Positions 38,187 to 47,137 are shown, numbered from the stretch's first letter. The stretch: DNA of 64,000 bases from Fulvivirga sp. M361 (GCF_007097395.1 NZ_VKDC01000027.1:1-64000), one strand, 5' to 3'. A program made the numbers and translations. Notes: a model not told the origin generated them from the letters alone.

Positions 38187-38214
38187 CACTCTGCACTCTG
38201 CACTCTACACTGCA
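38187..38214. repeat. Tandem 7-mer repeats upstream of the replication module
   Basis: CACTCTG, CACTCTG and CACTCTA follow one another at 38187-38207 and a partial unit CACTGCA follows. One more CACTCTG lies at 38101-38107 in the same pyrimidine-rich gap. Iteron-like; no function is demonstrated. Confidence 0.4.
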
Positions 38215-38329
38215 CCACGTTTCAAAGCCTAATAACGGCCTTTTCACCCTTCTACTTTAGCATCGTATTCGACAATCGGATATGACTTTTGGCCAAGAGT
38301 CCATTCATTAATTCTTAACAGAATAAATC

Positions 38330-38629
38330 ATGGACGAAATATTAGAACGTCTTGATAATCTCCAACGCATGATTGAAAGCCAGGGGATTTACACGAAAGA
38401 AGTTTTGAACTTCAATGAGGCTTGCCAGTATCTGGAGCTTTCACAATCTCACTTGTACAAGCTCACCAGTGCAGGGAATATTCCACACTACAAGCCCAAC
38501 GGGAAAAAGCTCTATTTCAAGCGAACGGAGTTAGAAAGCTGGTTGCTTCGCAACCGCAATTCCACTCAGGAAGAAATAGACCGAAGAGCAGCAGATTACC
38601 TAATCAAGAAAGGGAGGGTAAAGCTATGA
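38330..38629 (+). CDS. Excisionase-type HTH protein
   Basis: 99 residues. A short N-terminal coiled segment is followed by an HTH_17 winged helix: NFNEACQYLELSQSHLYKLT and then IPHYKPNGKKLYFKRTELESW. Such proteins are standard in Bacteroidota mobile elements, where they act as excisionases or regulators. Its stop overlaps the ATG of the next, similar gene (ATGA). Confidence 0.82.
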   Translation: MDEILERLDNLQRMIESQGIYTKEVLNFNEACQYLELSQSHLYKLTSAGNIPHYKPNGKKLYFKRTELESWLLRNRNSTQEEIDRRAADYLIKKGRVKL

Positions 38630-38922
38630 TTGAGGTATTAGACATGCTCCTGAAACTCTCTCAGGACGTAAAGACGATCAAGGCTTACCTCCTCAATTCT
38701 CATCGTTCCAGATTGGAACAATTCAATGATGAGTGGATTGATGGACAAGATGTAATGCAAACGTTGCATATCAGCAAACGCACCTTGCAATCCCTTCGGG
38801 ATAGCGGCACACTCCCATATAGCCGAATTAATGGAAAGTTCTATTACAAGGTTTCCGATATGGAAGCTCTGTTGGACTCTAACTACTCACCTTCAAAATC
38901 AAAGCATTATGGAGATCAGTAG
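38626..38922 (+). CDS. Second excisionase-type HTH protein
   Basis: 98 residues from ATG 38626, chosen for the ATGA overlap with the gene before; a longer in-frame start at 38422 would lie inside that gene. The HTH is WIDGQDVMQTLHISKRTLQS with the wing LPYSRINGKFYYKVSDMEAL. It is a diverged paralogue of the preceding protein. Its last 14 bases overlap the next gene. Confidence 0.8.
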   Translation: MIEVLDMLLKLSQDVKTIKAYLLNSHRSRLEQFNDEWIDGQDVMQTLHISKRTLQSLRDSGTLPYSRINGKFYYKVSDMEALLDSNYSPSKSKHYGDQ

Positions 38923-39829
38923 AGAGGCCATATTGAGTAAGACACACTACGGGCTGAACATTTATGCCTTTGTGTTGCGACAATACTATCAAGGTGAAAC
39001 AGTCCTTTCCCTTTCGGGAAGGGTCTGTAAACCTGCCAAGAACCCATTCAATGAAGACAAGCCAACATTGATGGTCAAGATAGTTGACAATATGGCAAGC
39101 CACACAGACGAAGAAGGTGCAATCCATGAAGGCAATGTCTTCGACTTTGCTTCATTGCATTTCAAGCTCGAAGGGCAAGCCCTTCTCGATAAGATCAATG
39201 AAGAGCTGTATTTGATAATTGGCAAAGAGAGAGGCTTTTATGATCGGGAAGAGTCACAACCTACGGTTGTTGTCCAGGAGATCAAAAAACCTACACCACC
39301 AGTTTTCAGCTATTTTCAAAAGCCTGTTACCAATATCAAACCCACTCGTCAAGTCTCATTAATTGAGGTGTACCACCTCATTAAAGGCAATGACTTTGCT
39401 ACGTGTACAAGTACACTTCGTAGCATGAGTGAGGTCAAAGAAGCAAGGAAATACAAGGCATTCAATTTCGATTACGTGACCTTTTCAGGTACTTTCTCCA
39501 AGAGGAATGACGCAAACCTCCAGAAGCATTCTGGTTTGCTCACAATCGATTTTGACCACATTCAGGACATTGCCACTCTCAAAGCATCATTGCTCAATGA
39601 CCATTATTTTGAAACGGAGCTATTGTTTATCTCTCCTTCAGGTGATGGGTTGAAATGGGTGATCCCTATTGACTTGACTCAGGCAAAACATCAGGACTAT
39701 TTCAAGGCAGTGGCAAACTACGTTTTCCACACCTACCAGATCGAAATAGACCAATCGGGCAAGGACATTTCCAGAGCATGTTTCCTACCCCACGACAAAG
39801 ACATATTCATCAACCCTAAATACATATAG
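38909..39829 (+). CDS. BT4734/VirE N-terminal-domain protein (primase-like)
   Basis: 306 residues from ATG 38909, just inside the previous gene. Residues about 150-306 match the BT4734-like/VirE N-terminal domain: SLIEVYHLIKGNDFATCTST, LTIDFDHIQDI and LLFISPSGDGLKWVIPID, ending in ISRACFLPHDKDIFINPKY. This is the archaeo-eukaryotic-primase-type fold found in replication proteins of mobile elements, with the DFDH acidic motif. Four bases separate it from the DUF3987 gene, which carries the PriCT domain that often lies on the same polypeptide. The first 140 residues are unassigned. Confidence 0.8.
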   Translation: MEISREAILSKTHYGLNIYAFVLRQYYQGETVLSLSGRVCKPAKNPFNEDKPTLMVKIVDNMASHTDEEGAIHEGNVFDFASLHFKLEGQALLDKINEELYLIIGKERGFYDREESQPTVVVQEIKKPTPPVFSYFQKPVTNIKPTRQVSLIEVYHLIKGNDFATCTSTLRSMSEVKEARKYKAFNFDYVTFSGTFSKRNDANLQKHSGLLTIDFDHIQDIATLKASLLNDHYFETELLFISPSGDGLKWVIPIDLTQAKHQDYFKAVANYVFHTYQIEIDQSGKDISRACFLPHDKDIFINPKYI

Positions 39830-39832
39830 GTT

Positions 39833-41656
39833 ATGGAGCGAAAAACATTCAATCCGCTGGAATGGCTGGATAAGCCAGAGCAGCAAACAAAAGTTACAGA
39901 GCAAACACATATCGAGATAACTACTTCAATGGAAGAAGTAGAAAGAATCATACAATACATAGAATCCAACAGCACAGATATTACCTCCGCTTACAGCGAT
40001 TGGGTAAACATCGGCTTTGCCTTCGCAGATGAATTTGGTGAATCAGGAAGAAACCTTTTTCACCGAATCAGTCAATTCTACCCTGACTATTCCTCACAAG
40101 AATGCGACAAGCAGTTTGACAACTGCCTAAAGGCCAATGGTCAGGGTGTTTCATTGAAAACCTTCTTTTATCATGCCAAGCAAGCTGGCATTCCTTTGGC
40201 TTCTCCAAGAGCAGAGCCACAGATCAGGAAGCACACCAATAGCTCGGTAGGTCGAGAACCATCCAATGACCAAATAACAGAGGTTAAAAACGAACCTGAG
40301 CAAATGCCTACCTTTCCTAAATCCCTATTTCCTGAACTTCCTGAGTTTCTGCAAAAGGTGGTGCAGGTTGACAGTTCTGATGAGGAAAGAGATATACTAT
40401 TGCTTGGATCACTTGCAGCGATCAGTGCATGCTTACCAAAAGTATCAGGCATCTATGATGGCAAAAGAGTTTACGCCAATCTGTTTCTATTCATTACCGC
40501 CCAGGCATCCGCAGGGAAAGGTCGTTTGGTACATTGTAGGCAATTGGTCAACCCTGTTCACAAAGAGTTTCGGGAACAAGCCAAAGCACACAAACAACAC
40601 TATGAATTAGAATTAGCGGAGTACAATGCCAACAAAGGCAAAGTTGAAGGAATTGAGAAACCAGCCAAGCCACCTGAAAAAATGCTCTTTATCCCTGCAA
40701 ACAACAGTTCTACGGGAGCGTATCAGCTTTTAGGTGATAGTGATGGCAAAGGACTCATCTTTGAAACAGAGGGCGACACATTAGCTCATGCCTTCAAGAG
40801 TGATTATGGCAATTACAGTGACGGCTTTAGGAAAGCCTTTCATCATGAAACCATCTCCTACTATCGTAGGACTGATCGTGAATATGTGGACATAGAAAGT
40901 CCTTGCCTTTCTACAGTTTTGTCAGGCACACCCAAGCAGGTATCAGCACTCATTCCGAATGCTGAAAACGGGCTTTTCAGCCGTTTTATCTTCTATTACA
41001 TGAATGTTCGCCCTGTGTGGAAGAACGTATTTGCTTCGCAAACTACGAACGGGTTGGATGACTACTTTGATGCTCTGGGCAATGACTTCTTTACCCTTTA
41101 CAGTTCATTGAAGATGAGTCAAGACGTTCAGTTCTTTCTTACAGCCGATCAACAGGATCAATTCAATGCGTTCTTTGGTGAGGTACAGGATAAGTACATG
41201 AGTATTCAGGGTATTGACTACATGGCTACCATCCGAAGGTTAGGGCTTATTGCCTATCGCTTCTGCATGATATTCTCCGCTTTGCGGATCATGGAGACAG
41301 GCGAAACATCATCCAAGATGATCTGTGAAGAAAGAGATTTTCAAACTGCACTGGCCATGATTCGGGTGTTAATCAAACATTCCAGCAAAGTGTTTAGTGA
41401 ATTACCAGAGGACGCACCCAAACCGAAACGGCTAAACAGGAAAGAGAAGTTTCTGTCTCAGTTACCCAAACGCTTCAACAGACAGAAGTATTTAGAGACA
41501 GCTACCAGCCTCAATATCCCTCACAAAACAGCCGAAGGATACATTACCGATTTCTGCAAGTCTGGTCTCATACACCGTGAATCTCAGGATAACTACATCA
41601 ACACCTCTATTGAGGATGTTGAGGATATTAAGGAAATCAAGGAAGACAAAGCCTGA
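39833..41656 (+). CDS. PriCT-2/DUF3987 replication protein (helicase-like)
   Basis: 607 residues. A PriCT-2 primase C-terminal domain spans about 25-115 (VERIIQYIESNSTDITSAYS and KTFFYHAKQAGI). The DUF3987 domain spans about 160-530 with LLGSLAAISACLPKVSGIYD and a P-loop-like TAQASAGKGRLVH; DUF3987 proteins are distantly helicase-like. SGTPKQVSALIPNAENGLFS is a further family block. With the preceding primase-like protein it would form the element's replication initiator. A helical winged region ends the protein (about 545-600). The gene is followed by a 187-base gap before the defence operon. Confidence 0.85.
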   Translation: MERKTFNPLEWLDKPEQQTKVTEQTHIEITTSMEEVERIIQYIESNSTDITSAYSDWVNIGFAFADEFGESGRNLFHRISQFYPDYSSQECDKQFDNCLKANGQGVSLKTFFYHAKQAGIPLASPRAEPQIRKHTNSSVGREPSNDQITEVKNEPEQMPTFPKSLFPELPEFLQKVVQVDSSDEERDILLLGSLAAISACLPKVSGIYDGKRVYANLFLFITAQASAGKGRLVHCRQLVNPVHKEFREQAKAHKQHYELELAEYNANKGKVEGIEKPAKPPEKMLFIPANNSSTGAYQLLGDSDGKGLIFETEGDTLAHAFKSDYGNYSDGFRKAFHHETISYYRRTDREYVDIESPCLSTVLSGTPKQVSALIPNAENGLFSRFIFYYMNVRPVWKNVFASQTTNGLDDYFDALGNDFFTLYSSLKMSQDVQFFLTADQQDQFNAFFGEVQDKYMSIQGIDYMATIRRLGLIAYRFCMIFSALRIMETGETSSKMICEERDFQTALAMIRVLIKHSSKVFSELPEDAPKPKRLNRKEKFLSQLPKRFNRQKYLETATSLNIPHKTAEGYITDFCKSGLIHRESQDNYINTSIEDVEDIKEIKEDKA

Positions 41657-41806
41657 TAGGCTTTTCTTCCGAAGATTCGACCACACCTATAAAATTAAAC
41701 TCATGTGGTCATTCTAAGGAAGGCTGATCCTTGGCATCCTTAGTTTCCTGAGAATCCTTGGTTGTAATTAATGGTTTTATTTTCTCTTTCTAACCTTTTG
41801 ATTGCT

Positions 41807-41834
41807 TATATTTGACAGAAATTGACAAGTCAAT
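41807..41834 (+). promoter_or_regulatory. Promoter -7 element and dyad operator of the defence operon
   Basis: TATATTTG at 41807-41814 fits the Bacteroidota -7 consensus TAnnTTTG. ATTGAC-AA-GTCAAT at 41821-41834 is a perfect dyad at the expected start of transcription, and an extra TTGAC half-site lies at 41812-41816. It sits ten bases before the XRE regulator's ATG and is probably its autoregulatory operator. No clear -33 element is seen. Confidence 0.5.
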
Positions 41835-41843
41835 AAAAAGATA

Positions 41844-42122
41844 ATGAACTATCTCGGCACAAGACTTAGAGAGCTACGTGAATCACAAGGCTTATTACTC
41901 AGACAGGTAGCAGCCCAGATTGATGTAGACACTGCTCTAATGAGCAAGTTGGAACGTGGAGAAAGAAGAGCACAGCGAGAGCATATCATAAGGATTGCCA
42001 CTGTACTAAATGCCAATGAAAAGGATCTCATAGTCCTATGGTTGGCTGATAGAATAAAAGATGTGATACAAGATGAGCCTTTGGCAGAGGAGGCATTGAA
42101 ACTGATAAATAAGACATTATAG
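41844..42122 (+). CDS. XRE-family HTH regulator
   Basis: 92 residues. The HTH spans about 3-65: LGTRLRELRESQGLLLRQVA and IDVDTALMSKLERGERRAQR, a standard Cro/CI-type fold like the controller proteins of restriction-modification systems. The C-terminal 25 residues are acidic and helical. It is the first gene of the tight operon running to the Argonaute, seven bases before the methylase, and is likely to keep the toxic nucleases repressed until the methylase is made. Confidence 0.9.
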   Translation: MNYLGTRLRELRESQGLLLRQVAAQIDVDTALMSKLERGERRAQREHIIRIATVLNANEKDLIVLWLADRIKDVIQDEPLAEEALKLINKTL

Positions 42123-42129
42123 CACAAAG

Positions 42130-44211
42130 ATGAAGCTAACAGAGATATTAAAAGACTCTAACTACAATCTGGCTCAGTTCAAGCAAGAACAGATTGACCG
42201 TTTAGAAAAAGGAATTGACGTGAAAGAAGTAAGAGGCAAGCAAACCCCTTACATCACCTGCTTGGTGCGAGACAAAAGCATTAAGCTCACGCCTGAGGAA
42301 GCCGTAAGACAACTCTACCTAATGGTATTGATTGATGAATACGATTACCCTGTCTCTCGAATGGAATTAGAGTATGGGGTAAGTTTTGGAAGGGAAACCA
42401 AACGGGCAGATATTGTCATTTTCGATAAAGATCACGTCACCTCACCTTACATCATAGTAGAACTTAAAAAACCAAAGCTCAAAGACGGTAAAGAGCAGTT
42501 GAAATCTTACTGCAATGCCACTGGTGCTCCTATGGGAGTTTGGAGTAATGGTGGTCAGATTTCCTATTACCACCGCAAAGACCCCAATTACTTTGAACCC
42601 ATTCCCCACATTCCCAAGGTCAGTGAAAAGCTTTCGGATGTATTGACCGAACGCTGGTACATGGCTGACTTAGTGGAAAATGACATTCTCATAAAAGAGA
42701 AAAAATCACTGAAAGGCATCATTGAGGAAATGGAAGATGAAGTACTCGCCAATGCAGGAGTAGATGTATTCGAGGAAGTATTTAAACTCATTTTTACCAA
42801 GCTCTATGATGAAATGGAGTCTGGCAGAAATGACAGTAGGCATTTGGAGTTTCGCAACTACGGAGATACCGAAAGTGAGCTAAAAGAGAAAATCCAAAAG
42901 CTATTTGATAAAGCACGAAATAAATGGGAAGGCGTATTTAGTACTGACGCACGGATCATGCTTACCCCATCTCATCTATCCGTATGTGTGTCCTCCCTGC
43001 AAGGCTTGAAACTCTTCAACTCCAATCTGGACGTAGTAGATGAAGCCTTTGAGTACTTGATAAACAAGAGTAGTAAAGGTGAAAAAGGACAATACTTTAC
43101 CCCACGCTATGCCATAGATATGTGTGTAAAAATGCTCAATCCACAGGAGCATGAAACAATGATTGATACGGCCTCTGGTAGCTGTGGTTTCCCCGTGCAT
43201 ACGATTTTCAAGGTATGGCGGGATATACTCAAAGATGAAGGCAAAGAAGAAAGCCACCTGTTTACTACTGAAAAGAAAGGCGGACGCTATGAAGACTATG
43301 TAGTCAATAACATTTTTGCCATTGACTTTGATGAAAAAGCCGTGAGGGTTTCCAGAACATTGAACCTCATAGCTGGTGATGGACAATCCAATGTACTACA
43401 CCTCAACACGCTGGATTGGGAACGCTGGGATGATAAAATTAAAGAAGATGAGGACTGGCAGGATGTTTACTTTGAAGGGTGGAAAAAGCTCAAAAAACTA
43501 AGAAGAGGCAAAGACAACCGTGAGTTTGATTTTGATGTATTGATGGCGAACCCACCCTTTGCAGGAGACATCAAAGAAAGTAGAATACTTGCCAAATACG
43601 AATTAGGCAAAAAGCCAAACGGAAAATACCAAACTAAAGTAGGACGTGATATTCTATTCATAGAAAGAAACCTCGACTTTCTAAAACCAGGGGGACGAAT
43701 GGCAGTAGTACTGCCCCAAGGAAGGTTCAACAACAGCAGCGACAAACACATCAGAGATTACATCGCTGAACATTGTAGAATTTTAGGTGTAGTAGGCTTA
43801 CATGGCAATGTATTCAAGCCCCATACTGGGACTAAAACATCTGTTCTGCTGGTACAAAAATGGGATAATGAGCTTTGTCCGAAAGTAGAAGACTACCCCA
43901 TTTTCTTTGCCACCATGCAGGAAACAAGCAAGGATAACAGTGGAGAAAAAATCTTTGTACGCAAAAAAGACATAGCACCTGACAAACAGGATGAAGTAGC
44001 TACAGAAGATACACCCTCTATGGTGCAAGACCCTGCAGAAACCTATAGTCAGCCAGACAGCTATCTGGATGAATATGTACTGGACTCACACGGACACCTG
44101 ATTGTAAAGCATGATCTGTTCAACCATGATGGACTGACCCAAGATGGTATAGCAGAAGCATTCTTAGAATTTGCCAAAAAAGAGAACCTCTCCTTCGTGG
44201 GAAAGGGCTAA
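42130..44211 (+). CDS. PD-(D/E)XK nuclease fused to N6-adenine DNA methyltransferase
   Basis: 693 residues. The N-terminus (about 35-150) is an HsdR_N-type nuclease: Asp94 (KRADIVIFDK), Glu111-x-Lys113 (IIVELKKPK) and the downstream Gln (EQLKSYCNA) are in the right order. A helical linker (about 190-300) leads to a type-I-like methyltransferase: QYFTP (321-325), DTASGSCGF (346-354, AdoMet binding) and NPPF (474-477, catalytic). It thus joins cutting and modifying activities in one chain, as the A subunits of type IIB enzymes such as BcgI do. There is no HsdR helicase gene in the island. The specificity subunit follows after 29 bases. Confidence 0.9.
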   Translation: MKLTEILKDSNYNLAQFKQEQIDRLEKGIDVKEVRGKQTPYITCLVRDKSIKLTPEEAVRQLYLMVLIDEYDYPVSRMELEYGVSFGRETKRADIVIFDKDHVTSPYIIVELKKPKLKDGKEQLKSYCNATGAPMGVWSNGGQISYYHRKDPNYFEPIPHIPKVSEKLSDVLTERWYMADLVENDILIKEKKSLKGIIEEMEDEVLANAGVDVFEEVFKLIFTKLYDEMESGRNDSRHLEFRNYGDTESELKEKIQKLFDKARNKWEGVFSTDARIMLTPSHLSVCVSSLQGLKLFNSNLDVVDEAFEYLINKSSKGEKGQYFTPRYAIDMCVKMLNPQEHETMIDTASGSCGFPVHTIFKVWRDILKDEGKEESHLFTTEKKGGRYEDYVVNNIFAIDFDEKAVRVSRTLNLIAGDGQSNVLHLNTLDWERWDDKIKEDEDWQDVYFEGWKKLKKLRRGKDNREFDFDVLMANPPFAGDIKESRILAKYELGKKPNGKYQTKVGRDILFIERNLDFLKPGGRMAVVLPQGRFNNSSDKHIRDYIAEHCRILGVVGLHGNVFKPHTGTKTSVLLVQKWDNELCPKVEDYPIFFATMQETSKDNSGEKIFVRKKDIAPDKQDEVATEDTPSMVQDPAETYSQPDSYLDEYVLDSHGHLIVKHDLFNHDGLTQDGIAEAFLEFAKKENLSFVGKG

Positions 44212-44218
44212 GCCCTTT
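44202..44218 (+). promoter_or_regulatory. Small hairpin at the methylase-specificity junction
   Basis: AAAGGGCT-A-AGCCCTTT overlaps the methylase stop codon. A second short dyad TCCC-GATACA-GGGA lies at 44226-44239, just before the TTG start of the specificity gene. Both could lower translation or processing of the second gene. They are short and the effect is inferred. Confidence 0.35.
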
Positions 44219-44240
44219 TAATGAATCCCGATACAGGGAA

Positions 44241-45665
44241 TTGTTAGAAGGGCTGGAAATCAGTATTAAAAACCTAAGTGAGGTTTATTTTGACAACCCA
44301 ACTTTGAGGTACGACAGTGAATATTTTAAGAAAGAGTACACAACCATAATTGGTACTATTCTTAGCAATGAATGTGAAAAAGTAGACGACTTATCAAGCT
44401 GGGTTACGCAAGGGCCAAATCCTATATTTAATGAGGATGGCAATATTCCTTGCCTGACAGGCAGGAATATCAATAATGGCACTGTCAATTACAACAATCC
44501 AGACTATGTAGATTCAAATGAGTATGGTTCATTAAAGAGGTTTCAGTTAAAAAAAGGTGATACACTGATAACTCTTAAAGGAAAGGGATCTATTGGTAAA
44601 ATAGGATATGTCACTGATGAAAGACCTGCAATATTTAGTAGAGATGTTGGAATAATTAGACCCAATGCAATTAACTCAGGATATGTAAATGCTTACATTC
44701 TTTCGGAATATGGGAAAAAAGTAATTGAAAGAGGTGAAACAGGCGGTACGGGTCAGAGTACATTGACAACATCTTACTTAAAAAACATTGACATACCACG
44801 ATTCTCTATTGAATCAAATATTGGTGATCTGGTAGAGCTTTCTGAGGAAATATTAAAAAAGTCTCAAGACACGTACCAACAAGCCGAACAGCTCCTATTG
44901 CAAGAAATAGACTTACAGGATTTCATCCCAAGCCAAGAACCCGTCAATGTAAAGTCTTTTCAGGAAAGCTTTGGTAAATCAGGCCGTTTGGATGCTGAAT
45001 ATTATCAAGTGAAATATGAAGAAATGGTCAGTGAAATCACTCGACAGAACCATGATAAATTGCACAACCTTGTTGAAATATCTAAATCCATTGAACCAGG
45101 CTCTGCGAACTACGAAGAATATGGACTGCCATTCATCCGAGTTTCAGACTACAGCAAATTTGGGGTTACGACACCAGACAAATACTTGTCTGACAGCTTT
45201 GTTTTGCAAAACAAGGAACTAATCAAAAGCCTTAAACCTAAAAAGGGTACAATATTATTTTCTAAAGATGGTAGCGTTGGTACTGCATACCACCTCAGAG
45301 AAGATAAAAGTTTTATCACTTCTGGGGCTATTCTTCATCTAAAAGTGAAAGATGAATCAAAAATTATCCCGGAATACCTAACGCTTGCATTAAACTCCAA
45401 GGTGGTAAAAATGCAAGCAGAAAGAGATGCAGGTGGATCAATCATATTGCACTGGAGAGTTGGTGAAATAGAAAACATTGTGGTTCCAATCATTCCTACC
45501 AATAAACAAAGAGAGATTGCAGAATTAATCGAGCAAAGCTTCTCCCTCAAAAAACAGAGCGAACACCTTTTAGAAATAGCCAAGCAAGCAGTAGAAATGG
45601 CGATAGAGTATAATGAGACAGCAACTATGGAGTGGCTGAAGGAGCGAACTAAGGATATTATTTAA
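44241..45665 (+). CDS. hsdS: Type I-like specificity subunit HsdS
   Basis: 474 residues from a TTG start at 44241; there is no ATG near the N-terminus in this frame. Two target-recognition domains are seen, about 1-225 and about 255-474, each followed by a helical connector. Motifs include IPCLTGRNINNGTV, LKKGDTLITLKGKGSIGKIG and, in the second half, GTILFSKDGSVGTAYH and TNKQREIAELIEQ. Two TRDs predict a bipartite recognition sequence. It directs both modification and cutting by the fusion enzyme encoded upstream. The next gene starts ten bases after it. Confidence 0.9.
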   Translation: MLEGLEISIKNLSEVYFDNPTLRYDSEYFKKEYTTIIGTILSNECEKVDDLSSWVTQGPNPIFNEDGNIPCLTGRNINNGTVNYNNPDYVDSNEYGSLKRFQLKKGDTLITLKGKGSIGKIGYVTDERPAIFSRDVGIIRPNAINSGYVNAYILSEYGKKVIERGETGGTGQSTLTTSYLKNIDIPRFSIESNIGDLVELSEEILKKSQDTYQQAEQLLLQEIDLQDFIPSQEPVNVKSFQESFGKSGRLDAEYYQVKYEEMVSEITRQNHDKLHNLVEISKSIEPGSANYEEYGLPFIRVSDYSKFGVTTPDKYLSDSFVLQNKELIKSLKPKKGTILFSKDGSVGTAYHLREDKSFITSGAILHLKVKDESKIIPEYLTLALNSKVVKMQAERDAGGSIILHWRVGEIENIVVPIIPTNKQREIAELIEQSFSLKKQSEHLLEIAKQAVEMAIEYNETATMEWLKERTKDII

Positions 45666-45675
45666 ATACAAGAAA

Positions 45676-46110
45676 ATGAATAAAACCATCATAGGTCTTA
45701 AAGGCACAGCCAATGTAGGTAAGTCAATGACACTATCCCGTTTGGGCAGACAGCTTAGAAATGCTGGAGGTGTTACCCAAGACGACATAGATCGCAATGA
45801 ATATTGGGCAGTATTTGACTATCAGGGAATAAAGGTTGGTATCCAAACCTATGGAGACCATGTAAATGATGTATCCGCAGGTATTGCAGGTTTTTTAGAT
45901 CGCCAGTGTGAGATTATTGTGACGGCCTCTAAGACCACAGGAGATACAGTAGACCATTTAAATCAGGTAGCCCAAACAAACGAGTATCGTATGATTTGGG
46001 CAAGACCTTATGAAGTAAGGGATAACAGCATACCATTAGAGACAATCAAAGATTACGGAGCAAGTCACTTGCTACTAATGATCAATGACATCATATCAGG
46101 AACATTATAA
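45676..46110 (+). CDS. Small P-loop NTPase of unknown function
   Basis: 144 residues. Walker A is GTANVGKS (residues 10-17) near the N-terminus. The rest is compact alpha/beta; there is no clear Walker B aspartate, although IIVTASK could be the following strand. It resembles a kinase- or GTPase-like minimal P-loop domain, not a helicase. It lies between HsdS and the DUF5655 protein with gaps of ten bases on both sides, so it is an integral part of the operon. Function unknown. Confidence 0.75.
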   Translation: MNKTIIGLKGTANVGKSMTLSRLGRQLRNAGGVTQDDIDRNEYWAVFDYQGIKVGIQTYGDHVNDVSAGIAGFLDRQCEIIVTASKTTGDTVDHLNQVAQTNEYRMIWARPYEVRDNSIPLETIKDYGASHLLLMINDIISGTL

Positions 46111-46120
46111 TCAAACAGCT

Positions 46121-47128
46121 ATGCCAACAGCACTATACTTTAAGGATAAACGATTTGTAGAAAAGACCTTTTCAAAAGAAAAAGACTTTGAAAGCTTGGC
46201 TTTTACACATTCCAAAACGCTGTTTGGGCAACATAGCATTATCATAGACGCTAAGAAGAAAATTGACAACCAGGCACTGGGCGGCATCATACCTGATGCC
46301 TTTTTATTTGACCTCAACGATCCTAATAATCCTGAGTTTTATTTGATAGAAGTAGAACTGGCAAAACACAGCTTCTACAATCATATTTTTCCTCAAATCA
46401 CCAAGTTCTTTGCCTTTTTCAAAAACCTTGAAAGTCAAAACGAACTGGTTGGGAAAATATACAATACCGTCACTACGGATGCCAATCTTAAAAAAGAGTT
46501 TGTAGACAAAATAGGCAATCAGGAGCTTTTCAAGTTTATCAAAGACACTATAGAAAATAGTCAAAACATCCTGCTGATTCTGGATAATGATAAAAAGGAA
46601 CTTCCTGAAATAATCAGCACCTATACAGACACTTGGGGTAAGATGGTCAAGCTGTCCCTGCTCAAACAATACGAACACAATGGTGACTACATTTTGAGCC
46701 TAACACCAGAATTTGAAAACATTGACACCATTGACATTGCCAGCAATGAACAAGATGAAAACAAAACCAATGTTTATACGGAAGATTACCACCTCGAAGG
46801 AGTCTCTCAGGAAATAAAAGACACCTATCATGCCTTAAAACAGGCATTGATTGAAAAAATACCGACACTCAAAATCAACCCACAACGTTACTACATCTCA
46901 TTCCGCAAGAAGCGGAACTTCGCTTTTCTCCAAATTAGAAAGAAAAAGATAGGTTTAGTCGCCTTAGAAAATGAGGAGGTAATCAAGCAAAAAGTATCGG
47001 GATATAGTGTAAGTACATTGGGTGAAAGTGTCCAGAGGTTTTATAATGGTGAATGTGCTCGCATCAATATTGATAATGCCGACAACATAGATCAAGTCAT
47101 TAACCTGTTGGTAGAAATTCAAAAGTAA
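46121..47128 (+). CDS. PD-(D/E)XK-like protein with C-terminal DUF5655
   Basis: 335 residues from ATG 46121; an in-frame ATG at 46085 would overlap the upstream gene. Residues about 20-110 look like a nuclease fold: Asp59 (GGIIPDAFLFD), Glu77-x-Glu79 (FYLIEVELAKH) and Gln92 (NHIFPQITKF) in the spacing of PD-(D/E)XK enzymes, although the usual Lys of the motif is Glu. The C-terminal 100 residues match DUF5655 (PQRYYISFRKKRNFAFLQI), which in known proteins accompanies nuclease or transport-like annotations. A second nuclease-like subunit next to an inactive Argonaute is notable. Confidence 0.7.
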   Translation: MPTALYFKDKRFVEKTFSKEKDFESLAFTHSKTLFGQHSIIIDAKKKIDNQALGGIIPDAFLFDLNDPNNPEFYLIEVELAKHSFYNHIFPQITKFFAFFKNLESQNELVGKIYNTVTTDANLKKEFVDKIGNQELFKFIKDTIENSQNILLILDNDKKELPEIISTYTDTWGKMVKLSLLKQYEHNGDYILSLTPEFENIDTIDIASNEQDENKTNVYTEDYHLEGVSQEIKDTYHALKQALIEKIPTLKINPQRYYISFRKKRNFAFLQIRKKKIGLVALENEEVIKQKVSGYSVSTLGESVQRFYNGECARINIDNADNIDQVINLLVEIQK

Positions 47129-47137
47129 CTGGAAGCT

